Source: Agaricus subrufescens (Eukaryota; Basidiomycota; Agaricomycetes; Agaricales; Agaricaceae). Taken from it: a DNA stretch of 64,000 bases. A model generated the notes under the pieces. That model made no database searches and had not been told where the DNA came from. It worked only from the letters and a program-made list of their open reading frames with translations. A program made the translations under genes and the position numbers. The stretch spans positions 1,178,001-1,242,000 of the forward strand of contig CM057066.1 in NCBI GenBank assembly GCA_029945375.1, read 5' to 3'. This document shows, piece by piece, positions 11,715 through 20,988 of this stretch (the stretch's first letter is position 1; each line of letters begins with the position of its first letter).

Positions 11715-12830
11715 ATGATGTTCTCAGCAAAAATGGATGTTTGCTATTGGGGAGAAGCATTTATTTATGCAATTCATATTTGTTCAGTGTCACTCACCAG
11801 AGCTTTGAAAGACAAGGTTCCCTATGAAGCATGGTATGGTTGTAAACCAGACATTTCCCATCTACATATTTTCAGTTCTCTTGGTTGGGCGCATGTTCCC
11901 AAAGAAGTCCAAGTCGGAAAAATAGAATTGAGAGCGGTTCATGTTAGGATGCTAGGATGGTGGGCTGATGAAACAAAAGGTTATTGTTTGGAGGATTTGG
12001 AGAAAGGAGTTTTGATTACTTCTCAAGATGTGCAGTTTGATGAAGACAATTCACCCAGTAATGTTGCTTCCTTTGATATGGGATTAACTCATTCTTCTCC
12101 TAAGGATATTGTTGATCTTACCAACAATATTATTGAGAAATGTACTCCTCAGTCAGTTGAAATCCCCTCGGACACAAAATCATCAACCACACCTGAACCT
12201 CCTTCCATTGGTGAAATATCATTGCCAGCCACTCTGCCTCAAGAGCCAGAAGTACCTGTTAAAGAAATAGTTAAACAGGGAACAAAGAAGTGGGAGGATT
12301 TACCTAAGCGTGAACCTTCAACCCGTGAGCACAAACAAACCAAATGGTATGGTGAAGCCAGAATTGCCTTTATAGCAAATGTCAACCCTATGTATGCCGA
12401 GGTGATGTCCTCATCGGATGCTGAGAACTGGCAGAAAGCTATAGATGCTGAATATGGTCAGTTAGCTTGAAAGGGAGTTATTGAAGAGGTGGATGACTTG
12501 CCGGGTGGCAAATGTGTGGTAGGAAGCAAGGTCGTGTTACATTGCAAACTAGACAAGTTTGGTAATCACGTCAAGTTCAAGGCACGCATTGTCGCTCAGG
12601 GTTTTTCACAAGTCCCTGGTGTGGACTTCAATGAAACTTTCTCCTCTATTGCAAAATTCACCACCCTTTGAGTTTTTTTAACTCTAGCCACTTTACTTAA
12701 CTGGGATATTCATCAAATCAATATCATTGGAGCTTATCTTGAAGGTGATTTGGATGAAGAAATCTACATGAAAATCCCTCCCAGTGTAGAGGCAGTAAAT
12801 GGAATGTTAAAGGTATAGCTAGTTTATAAA
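11715..12830 (+). pseudogene. Copia integrase C-terminus and truncated RT
   Basis: Continues the integrase (YWGEAFIYAIHICS, then the GY/GCK zone near 11845) into the linker and the first RT blocks. These include KARIVAQGFSQVPGVDF (12570-12625) and, after two stops, LEGDLDEEIYMKIP (12740-12780). Homology stops near 12830, where the next repeat begins, before the catalytic aspartates. Confidence 0.8.
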
Positions 12831-14138
12831 CCACACCACACTCCACTAACTAGTACTTGTAAATACAAATTTGTGGGGAGATAATCATGAAAAAAGGTTA
12901 TTTCAAAGTTAAAAGGTTAATAAAGAAGGAATTCCAAATCAAAGAATCCTCAAACTTGTTCTAGCTGTGAACAGGCTGAAGGGCTACATGAACTTTGAAC
13001 TCTAGCTACTGTGTTGTAGCCAAGCTAAGTCCCACCAATGACATTTAATAAAGAGCTGTGATGATATAACTTGCCAGTTAACCACCGACTCCGCAATTAC
13101 AACTCAAGCTAGCACCGACTTACACCTCTGCTGGATATAAGTGTGCGATGATAACCTAGCTAGTCTCTTAAACTATCATATCACTGGCAACTTAGTGAAT
13201 TCTCTGAACAGGTAATGTCTACGACGTGAACTGCTGAACTAGTCTGAGTTTTTCTAGAAGCTCTCTTGCAAGCTAGTTGTTATTCACTTATTAGATTGCT
13301 ACTTTACAAATCACGATCCTCAAAGCTAGACACGGGCAGGAGATTGCTTGCCTTTCTTGACGCTAGCTAGAGGGTTTTTATATTCACATTATGCATACAA
13401 ATATTAACAAAGTAGTTCTACTATTACTAAGGGTATCATATGGACTGGGCTGAGGGTATGGATAGATCCTATCTGCACCAATAATCATGGTTGGAGCAGG
13501 TGCTGCCTGATGTCACTTAGCACCTTACCCCTTCCATCTAACAATGGTAGCTAGTCTTCATTGTGTTACTCCTGGAATCCACATGGGTACATTGTCAGGT
13601 TTCAGAATGTCAAAGGCCACTTGGCTGAATGTTCTACCCACTCAGATTCATTATTGATATGTGATGAGAATCCTAATTGGTGATATGTCCAGCTAGCTAG
13701 TGGGTCCACGATAATCTGATGGGATTTCAGCTCACTAGTTTGCGTGATAGCCACTCCCTGTCTGAGCCGATGTCTTCTGCAGATCAACTGCTTCGAATAG
13801 TATATCTCTGGATGAGTGATCCATAGTTTAGCTAAGCATAAATCGACTTTTTGTCTAGGTAGCTAGAGCATCACAGTTGTATTTCGGCCTAACTAGTTGT
13901 CACTACCCGATCTAATGCCTCTACTCAGATCATTCCTGGTAGCTAGTGACTATATTTGCCTTACATGGTACAGTTTTCCCGTATAAGAGTCAAGGCAGGT
14001 TTATTAGACTATGAGATATACTATTGAGGTGTCAAGAGATGGTTAGGTTCTGACCCTGCACCTTAGCTAGTGGGTGTTATACCCTTGTAAATACTAGCTA
14101 GCACATTTTCTACATGTAAAATGGCGCAGGCCATATCA
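12831..14138 (-). repeat. Long LTR-like element E1, rich in CTAG/AGCT
   Basis: About 1.3 kb without coding capacity. Read on the minus strand it begins TGATATGGCC...CGCCATTTTACATGT, matching the minus-strand start of E2 at 17474. The right edge (14138) is set because LINE ORF2 coding sequence resumes there; the left edge against the copia RT is approximate and no target duplication is visible. The interior is packed with CTAG, AGCT and GCTAGC words. Confidence 0.55.
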
Positions 14139-14410
14139 CTGTCAGGAACGTAGCCTCCTGTGCACATAAGCCGTGACACAGAGGGATTTGTTAGGACGCT
14201 GTCTGGGCTTGATAAGGAGCCAGTCAGGATGAGTAGGCAGTCCCTCTACTGGGTCCCCTTCCAGAGAGGTGGTAGAGTGTGTATGTCAGATGAGTTGCCT
14301 CAGCGGCTCCTGGATAAACAACATGTCTAAATGACAAAACAAGTTGAGGAGATACTCCATATGTGACCAGCTACAGTTCACATTCTGAACTAAAATGCTA
14401 ATGTCTCCCA
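14139..14410 (-). pseudogene. LINE ORF2, endonuclease N-terminus
   Basis: The minus-strand frame shows an EEP-endonuclease start: an ILVQNVN strand, then DMLFIQEP containing the metal-binding QEP box, then GLPTHPDW and VTAYVHRRLRS. There are stops inside, and the frame ends at the E1 boundary. The pattern is that of LINE apurinic-like endonucleases. Confidence 0.65.
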
Positions 14411-14430
14411 ATGGTGTACTAGGGGCAACC

Positions 14431-15578
14431 CTAGGCATCATGGGAAACAACAGTGGGTTTATGTGGAGAGCATTTCAGTATCAAACACGCCTCCAAATAG
14501 CATCTCTGGATCCACTTGCGATCAAAGCAGTGTTTCCAGAATGGGCATTTGTGGTCCACCGCCATGTGGGCACCCCTGCAGTTAGGGCACATGAGCAGGT
14601 GGGGACAAGGTTCACCTGCTGGAGTGGCAGGCACAGGGGGGGTCACCTTTGGGTGGCCTTTACAGCACCTAGCCAAAGAGTGATGATTAGCAGGCATGTG
14701 AGGCCCTAGGCACCTGTCGCAGTAAGTGAACTGCTCCCTACACACAGAAGAAATGTGGCCCCACCTCCAGCAGCGCTGGCACTGTGGGGTCCCGGGATTG
14801 GCCTTGGCCCCTGCAATGCGCAGGACCAAATTGCAGAAGTGAAATGGCTTCCCAGCAAGCTGCCTGAAAGCCAAGCCAGACTTGGAGTCCCAGACCCTGA
14901 ACCATGCAGTGGCAGTATCAGAGGTGCAGGAATTGGAAGCGAGCCTGATGGGGCCCACAAGGTTCAAGTGAGGTGCAAGCTGGGATGCTCTAATAGCCTC
15001 CTCAACAGCAGCTGGGGATGTAGGGGATCCATCACCAGTAAATTGCAGGACGTCCAGAACCTTGCAATAAGACCTGGAGGCTGGAGCGTAGAGGGAGAGG
15101 CAGGGGAGACCTTTGTTGACAGCCCTGGCACCCAGGTCCACGAGCTTGTCAGATGTAATAGTGACATTTGTGGCCATAGACCAGCCATGGTATGCCTTTG
15201 TAGTAGCCTTGACCCTCAGAGGAGAGCCTTTGGCTGTGAGGAACCAGTTCACCACCGTGGTGCACCGAATGGTGTCGAGGTCAAAGGGAGAATCCCTAGG
15301 GGCCTCGATGAGGATCTGCCTCCTGGAAGGGCCAGAGGTAGTGGACTTGAGGGGGGGTGCCCCTTTGGGCCTGAGCTGAGGCAGCCAGACTCAGCCTGCG
15401 TATGCAAGGCAAGAATCTCAGTTGGAAAAAGGTTGGGGAAGGCCTGGGCTAGAACAACCAGGCTATTCCCCACTGGAGGGGGGCCACCCTTGCCTCAAGG
15501 AGGAGGACGAGGAGTAGCCTTGGAGGCTGCAGCAGCAGCATAGCTCTGCTTAGCAGGAGTGGGGGCCTTGGGATTCAT
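14431..15578 (-). pseudogene. LINE ORF1, central and C-terminal part
   Basis: Starts MNPKAPTPAKQSYAAAA (15578 downwards), has TGA/TAG stops between about 15370 and 15500, then an open frame from about 15350. That frame covers RQILIEAPRDSPFDLDTIR, TVVNWFLTAKG and three cysteine clusters: CQRCWRWGHISSVC, CDRCLGPHMP, and CPNCRGAHMAVDHKC. It ends with FWKHCFDRKWIQR and a stop at 14431. This is the gag-like ORF1 of fungal LINEs. A long ORF on the + strand over the same DNA is its antisense shadow. Confidence 0.75.
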
Positions 15579-15959
15579 CAGGAAAATGTAACAGGCCTTA
15601 TTCAAGACTTATACACCTTATGAACTTGTTTAAGGCCATTATAAGGCACTTGCATAAGCCAGAGTCTAATCTTAAACATGACTTAGGCTGAGTCTTAATA
15701 TTTCAAAAACAAAGATATTGCATAAATTGATTGATTATAGTGCTAAAGACAACACTACTCATGAATGATATTCCTTTATTTGACCATTAAGCAATTTTCA
15801 AGACTCTTAAATTTGATTTTAAGTTTGACTTAAGTTTATCAAAAAGTGTCTGATACTTAAACATTGACTTAGTATGACTTATGCACCTTAGGCACAGTGC
15901 ATAAGGCATGACTAAGGCATTTTGTCCTAAGTCATACTAAGGACCAAAACATTTTCCTG
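15579..15959. mobile_element. 381-bp non-autonomous TIR element (MITE-like)
   Basis: Perfect 11-bp terminal inverted repeats: CAGGAAAATGT at 15579-15589 and ACATTTTCCTG at 15949-15959. It is flanked by AT on both sides (15577-15578 and 15960-15961). Removing it with one AT rejoins the LINE ORF1 frame in phase (…GSGN|MNPKAP…), which fixes both ends to the base. There is no ORF. Subterminal regions on both sides carry many CTTA/TAAG words, as expected of transposase-binding arrays. The superfamily is unknown; a 2-bp duplication hints at a Tc1/mariner-like mechanism, though TA rather than AT is the usual target. Confidence 0.75.
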
Positions 15960-15961
15960 AT

Positions 15962-16113
15962 GTTACCCGAACCTCTGGGGGCCAGGGGAGAGAACTTCTT
16001 GGTGCCCCAGGCAAACTGGGGGGCCTTCTTTGGAGGAGGTGGTGGTGGCTGGTGCCCACCCCCATCCATGTCAGTGTCAACGTCTCTCATGCCCGATGAA
16101 GAGACTAGGTCGG
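15962..16113 (-). pseudogene. LINE ORF1, segment between nested insertions
   Basis: Minus strand encodes DLVSSSGMRDVDTDMDGG, a proline run, then KKAPQFAWGTKKFSPLAPR, leading in frame into MNPKAP at 15578 once the 381-bp element is removed. Confidence 0.65.
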
Positions 16114-17474
16114 TGTGAATGTGGAAAATAAAATATAAAAATATAAATCGAATGTGAATGCAACCCTTTGAATTACACCGAGTCTCGAGTGCAGTTTGTG
16201 GGGAGAATAAATCAGAAAGAAAGTGAAAGTAAGCGTCTCAATTAAGTATTAAATGAAAATAGGGGCAGAATAGAAATGTGAAACAAGTCTTGACTGAATA
16301 GAAACCTCTTCCAGACCTATGCTGTTTTGATTAGAACCTTTGTGACGAGTGGCTAAGCTCGCGATGACTGTCCTCAATAGAATGGGTTAGACACCTATCT
16401 AGGAGGGGTAGCAAGTCCGCCCTAGTGATGCCTCAACAAACTCGGAGTGCCTTGACCTGCCTTCGTGCTTCAAGATAGACTGCAAGACAAGTCGAGCTAG
16501 CACCAAATGCTATCGCGATCCTATTAGACCAGTGAAGATACTCTCTCGAGCAGAACACAAGACCTTCCGAGTCGAGAAAGAACTTAAGAAATGCTTAGAA
16601 CACTGCAAAGTTTAACCAAACTTGATTTCACTCACACAGCGCTTGGGCAAAGATTTGATGCTGAACCTCATCCTCGACTGGCGACTATATACAATACACA
16701 ATAAAAAACTGAGACAAAATAAACAAATATGAAACAGATAACCAAGTCCGTATCCAGCACTGAATGGGTATAGTCTCCTCGACTCATCTTTCTCCACCAA
16801 TCAACAGTCTCGACTATTCAGTCTCCTCGACCAAACATCGCACTTGTCTAATCTCCCACTCCTCATTGGCTAACGAGCTTCCAACCCTAAACCCTAGTCT
16901 AGAAACTCTCGAGGCGCATCCCCCACTGATTATCCCGTCAATAAGATGTCCTCGATTAGACTACGCTTCTATCTCGCCTTTAGTTGCTTCGAGATTATCA
17001 CTATTACCACCTGATCCAGAGTCTCGACCAACAATTCCAACAGTCTTGCTTCAGGTTAATTCAGTCTCGACATGTGTAAGTCGTCTACTTCCTAGCCCTT
17101 TCCTTATTAGGCAGGTAGTAGTTATAGATTCAGTTTAGCATAAGGTCCGCTGAAGGAACCGTGTTCCGCTAAGTCCTTGAGCCATCCCATAGCCAGTCTC
17201 AATGATAATTCCCAATAAAGTCTCCCTAGACTCAGCCTTGAGACTTCCGTTTTAAAGTCCTCAAACGCGATTATATCTCCCCTAGCAGTACAGTTTTCCT
17301 GCTAGGAATCGCGGATGCAATCTCGACTGTCCCCTAGGTCAACCTCTCTTCCCACATGTCCTCGACTGAGATTATCTCTAACTGGGTGATCGATTGTTCA
17401 TTCTCAAACTTAATACGTACACCTAACCGCATTAAACGTATATTTTCACATGTAAAATGGCTGGGGCCGTAACA
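16114..17474 (-). repeat. Long LTR-like element E2, rich in TCTCGA/CCTCGAC
   Basis: 1361 bp, + strand TGTGAATGTGG...GCCGTAACA, with TG/CA ends, inserted in LINE ORF1. On the minus strand it starts TGTTACGGCCCCAGCCATTTT, sharing the CCATTTTACATGT block with E1. It contains no coding sequence. The words TCTCGA, CTCGAC and CCTCGA recur throughout (for example 16770-17070). Flanks do not show a clear 5-bp duplication, so it is old or rearranged. It may be a solo LTR or a large derivative without genes. Confidence 0.55.
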
Positions 17475-18017
17475 CTGAGGGGGTAGCCTGGGGGGTGGGA
17501 GAGTTGGATGGGGAGGAAGAAGGGACTTGAGCACACCAAAAGGCATGCCAGTAATTCCTTCATGGGTGAACTTGACACTACCCCAAGGGTCGCATCCAGC
17601 AAATTTGGCGAGTGCAGCAATACCTTTGCCAAGCTCCTGGAGAGTCGCAGGATCGAATGCGCAAAGGGACAGGCCACTGAACAAGTTGAGAAACCTGTGT
17701 GCAACCTGAAGTGATGTGGCAACAGCAGCTGCATTGGCGGGAATCCCAGCCATGTGGCTGAGAGACAGAGAGGAGGGCGCAAGGTCTCCTAGCTCCAACC
17801 CAGAGGCAGGAGTCAGGGAGATTGGGCAGGAGGGGGGCTGCAAGGGGCCCCTTGGAGTGGTGGGGTCTTTACCCTGGGTAGGTTGGTCATCATTGTCATT
17901 GTCGCTGCCGAAGAGGTGGAGGCCAGTGGACACGCTGCCTCTGGGATTCCTGCTGGGTCCAGGACCTGAGCCAGAGAAGAACTCACCCAGGTTAGACTGC
18001 CTGGAGCAGGATACCAA
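17475..18017 (-). pseudogene. LINE ORF1, N-terminal part
   Basis: Open minus-strand frame encoding a low-complexity start (SNLGEFFSGSGPGPS), then a helical region. The helical part includes GIPANAAAVATSLQVAHRFL and CAFDPATLQELGKGIAALAKF; the segment ends at RLPPQ where E2 begins. A true ATG is not obvious. Confidence 0.6.
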
Positions 18018-18189
18018 TCAAGAACAAGAGTGCCCCCTAGAGAGCACCCCTTGCTTGTCTCTCAGACAAGAGCTGTGTCCACCAGATTGGGATGTCATTG
18101 AGCATGCAAACACAAAGTTTACTAGATAAGCAACAGGTGTATAACATGATGAAAAGCAGGGAGCAGAGGGTACAACTGTTTACTACTTA

Positions 18190-19275
18190 ATCTAGGTGGC
18201 AGTACCAGATCAAGAAGCGGTGACTTGTGCATTGACAGGATCAATCTCCATCTTGGCTGCTTTTTCAGTGAGCTCCTTGTCTTTTGCAGTGATTACTCAT
18301 GCCTTGGCCATTTCAAATTGTCCATGCAGGGTGAGGGCAAGGGTCAGTTGTGACCTGATGAGATAGATGAAGGGTGAGTGGGATCCTGGAGTGTAAGACT
18401 GCAGGGGATGCAAATTGTGTGCACAATTGTGCTGAGTACTCTTTGATGCCAGTAGTTGGCACCAGATCAGCTTGCTTAGCAGTCTGGTCCTTGTGTTTTC
18501 CACAGCAAGTTTGCTTCTTAGGCTGATCCAAGTTTTGGTCATTCCCAGATTGCTGCTGCTGCTGCTGGTTGTGTCCACCTTGTGGCTTCCACTGCAGAGA
18601 ATTGTTGTTCCACTTAATGCCAGAGAATTGGTTTGCTTGGGTTTGAGCATTCTTGCACTGGTTGTACTTGGTAAAAATAGCAGCATGAACAGCTTGGTAA
18701 GTCACATCCATGACTGAGGACTTAGCAGCAAGGAAAGAGGATGCAATGTTCCAGTTATCTGGAACAGATCTAAGAAGAGTCATTGCACAAACTAGTGCAG
18801 GGATATCGACTCTGGCAGTTTCAAGACAGTTATAGATCAACTCAAGTTGGGCAATCTCTGCCAATGGATCTTTCAATCCAGAGATTGAGAATCCCAGGGT
18901 CTGCTGGTACATCACATAGATGCCAGCTGGCCCAGCTGTGCCATAAGTATTCTCAAGGGCTACCAAGAGATCACGAATGCCAGTATACTGAATGGTGATG
19001 AGTCCTTCAGTGATATGGCAGTGCATAGCAGCTATGGCTAGCTTTTGAGTATGAGCTCTCCTTCTGACTTTGTCAGTGTCCATAGTGGCCACAACATTGT
19101 TGTCAATCATATCCAGAGCAGAGGCATTGCTCAATGGATCTTGGAGTAACGCCATGATGTTGTGCATACTGCACTTCCAGGATTCATAGTTCTCTGCTCC
19201 AGTGAGGACAGGAACAGTGTTGAGAAGGGGGAGTACAGCTAAGGCCATTGATTTGAGTGTCTGCATGAAACACAA
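18190..19275 (-). pseudogene. Copia gag-only remnant (second element)
   Basis: Minus-strand ORF 19275-18313 (320 codons) is a copia-type gag: PVLTGAENYESWKCSMHNI near the start, then DLLVALENTYGTAGPAGIY, LNIASSF-type helices and a glutamine-rich stretch. Related frame fragments continue past stops to about 18190 (KAAKMEIDPVNAQVTAS). No knuckle, protease, integrase or RT follows; the element stops where the LINE begins. Confidence 0.7.
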
Positions 19276-19481
19276 TCAGTATCGAGCATAGCACAGAGTG
19301 TGCTGCATCAGATAGGCTGAAGCTCCTTCTCACCTGCAGAGAGGGTGTAGACCATGAATGGGGAGGTGCTAGAGAGCACACTTAAACAAAGGCAGGGCAA
19401 AACCTTGATGCATCATTCAGGTAGGTCGATCAACCCTTTCAACATCATGCAACATGGATGCACAGAGTGAACAGGCGATCA

Positions 19482-19493
19482 GGGCCCATAACC
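19482..19493 (-). other. Primer-binding site of second copia element
   Basis: Minus strand GGTTATGGGCCC immediately after the LTR, identical to the site at 8805-8816 and complementary to the initiator tRNA-Met anticodon arm. Confidence 0.7.
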
Positions 19494-19824
19494 TGTTAAG
19501 ACAGCAGCAACACACACATAGTGGTGGGCTGATAGACTTACTGAGTTAGATGGCTTGAGGATGAGTAATACAACAAGGGTGATAAGAGACAAGAGAACTG
19601 TATGAATATTAACTAGATACACAAGCCTTTATATACTACTCTAGGAGGCTGTGCACATAGACAAAAGATATTCTACATAATAGGACATGCAAGTGTCCAT
19701 GCATAATTGTTGGAGCAACAATAGATTGCATCACAATGGAACAATAGAAGCATCTATAAATAGATGCTGTGCATAAGTCATAATTCATACAGAGCTTTGT
19801 AAGCATCAATGTACTATTCTAACA
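19494..19824 (-). mobile_element. 5' LTR of the second copia element
   Basis: 331 bp. On the minus strand it runs from TGTTAGAATAG to CTTAACA, ending at the primer-binding site, with a TATA box (GTATATAAAGG) near 19625-19640. No partner LTR is found on the other side of the gag remnant. Confidence 0.65.
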
Positions 19825-19847
19825 GTAAATGTCACAGATTTGATCTT

Positions 19848-19990
19848 GTTGAGCACGCAATGATGTCAAGCATGCAATGATATAATAGAACTACTCATCT
19901 AGGATATTCTCCAGTGCAATCGGGCAGAAACCAAACTCCTTCTAAGGCTGCTGACAGGTTTCCAAAATATGACAAATGCACATGAAGAGG
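19848..19990 (+). promoter_or_regulatory. Orphan P450-type promoter relic
   Basis: This stretch aligns with 23268-23400, the region upstream of P450 copy 5 (shared blocks GGATATTCTC, AATCGGGCAGAAACC, CTGACAGGT). No P450 coding sequence follows it; unrelated DNA begins at about 19990. It marks a lost P450 gene or a rearrangement in the array. Confidence 0.55.
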
Positions 19991-20759
19991 TGACGAGTCC
20001 TTCAACAATGTGAGGTCGGCAAAACAACCTCAAGGCTTCAGAACCAGGAGCAAAGTTACAAAAATACCAAGACAATGAGAGCAAAGGACAGTGGGAGCAA
20101 GACAATGAGAAGATAGAGAGCGATAGAGACACAAGCTCAGAGGGCAGAGTTGAGGCAATATGTAGAGATTAGTGATAGAAACAGGTGGTCAATCAAAAAG
20201 CAAGGGAGGAAAACAGGTGGTTATTCAATGTGTATCATACTACAGCAGACTCCTTTATATACAGGTTCTTTAGCATAGAGAGTCGAGTGGCAAAAGCTAC
20301 CGATGACGAAAGAAAAGAAAAGAAAGTTCATACCCAATGTCCAACTGAATTGAAAATGGAGATTTGCCTTGCCCTTCTCCTCGAAGAGGAGAGGACCATC
20401 CTCTACTCCATTCCCTGACTGCCAAAGTACGCAGCCAATGTTGTTGTCATACATCAGTGAGACAAGTCCGAAGGCCAGGAGTGGCTGTCTTCTATTGAGT
20501 TTTTGTCCCTGCAATGACTCGAGACTTCGGAGGTTAACTTGACTTGAATTTTGTGCGCCATCTTGAGTGTAGGCTGCTCCGCGAGAGTGCTGGTTAGAGG
20601 AAAACAAGAGCGGGCATTTGGGATGATGGTGGTGATAGTGAGGGAGGGTGATTGGCCGAATCGGGGATAGCCGATTACTCATACCTACACACACAGAAGT
20701 GGTATAGGGACAGGAGTCGCCTCACAAGACTGTCCAAGTTGATGTTACTCGAAGATTAA
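19991..20759. other. Non-coding stretch before P450 copy 4
   Basis: No supported gene. Purine-rich, with repeats of GACAATGAGA near 20070-20115. ORFs on both strands lack recognisable features. Confidence 0.5.
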
Positions 20760-20988
20760 TTTTTCTGAGGGCATCTCGGGAGCCTATGAACTTCTGATTT
20801 GATTGAGTGTAGCATGGAAGGTTGCGATAGAAGTCCTATGGGAATGGCTCAATGTTGAAACTTGCATTCGTCTTCTTGATCATCTGATGTGCCTTCTGCA
20901 GCTTCCCTAGTAGGAGTTCCACGTTCAAGACTCGTAATGTACTCACGTTCGAAACACATTTAAGCCGATCAAGCCAAAATCCAGCTGT
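20760..20988 (+). promoter_or_regulatory. Promoter of P450 copy 4
   Basis: Parallels 6300-6550 upstream of copy 3, including ATCATCTGATGTGCCTTCTGC and the block GTAATGTACTCACGTTC about 35-55 bp before the ATG. Conservation outside coding DNA, against a drifting background, points to shared regulatory sites. Confidence 0.5.

Larger units (their letters stand above)
8805..12830 (+). mobile_element. Degenerate Ty1/copia retrotransposon body
   Basis: The order gag, zinc knuckle, protease, integrase, start of reverse transcriptase is the copia order. The frame is broken by in-frame stops near 10091, 11004, 11562, 11708, 12468, 12669 and 12817, and gag is split by an AT-rich insert. RT is cut off before the YVDD catalytic box, and RNase H and the 3' LTR are missing. 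The element is dead. It lies in the same direction as the P450 array. Confidence 0.85.
14139..18110 (-). mobile_element. Non-LTR retrotransposon (LINE), broken, minus strand
   Basis: Reading right to left: ORF1 start region (about 18017), ORF1 gag with CCHC knuckles, then the first part of ORF2 (endonuclease), cut off by E1 at 14138/14139. Two other elements sit inside ORF1: E2 (16114-17474) and a 381-bp TIR element (15579-15959). Reverse transcriptase and the 3' tail are absent. The right limit near 18110 is approximate. Confidence 0.75.

Noticed and set aside
14755..15543. 262-codon + strand ORF
   Set aside because: It is the antisense of LINE ORF1, whose minus-strand frame has clear zinc-knuckle motifs; the + product has no recognisable features.
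16114..17474. 5-bp target duplication for E2
   Set aside because: The flanks (GTCGG on the left, CTGAG on the right) do not match; no duplication is claimed.
20221..20694. 157-codon minus ORF upstream of P450 copy 4
   Set aside because: Low-complexity start (repeated His and Pro), no recognisable domain, lies in decayed array sequence.
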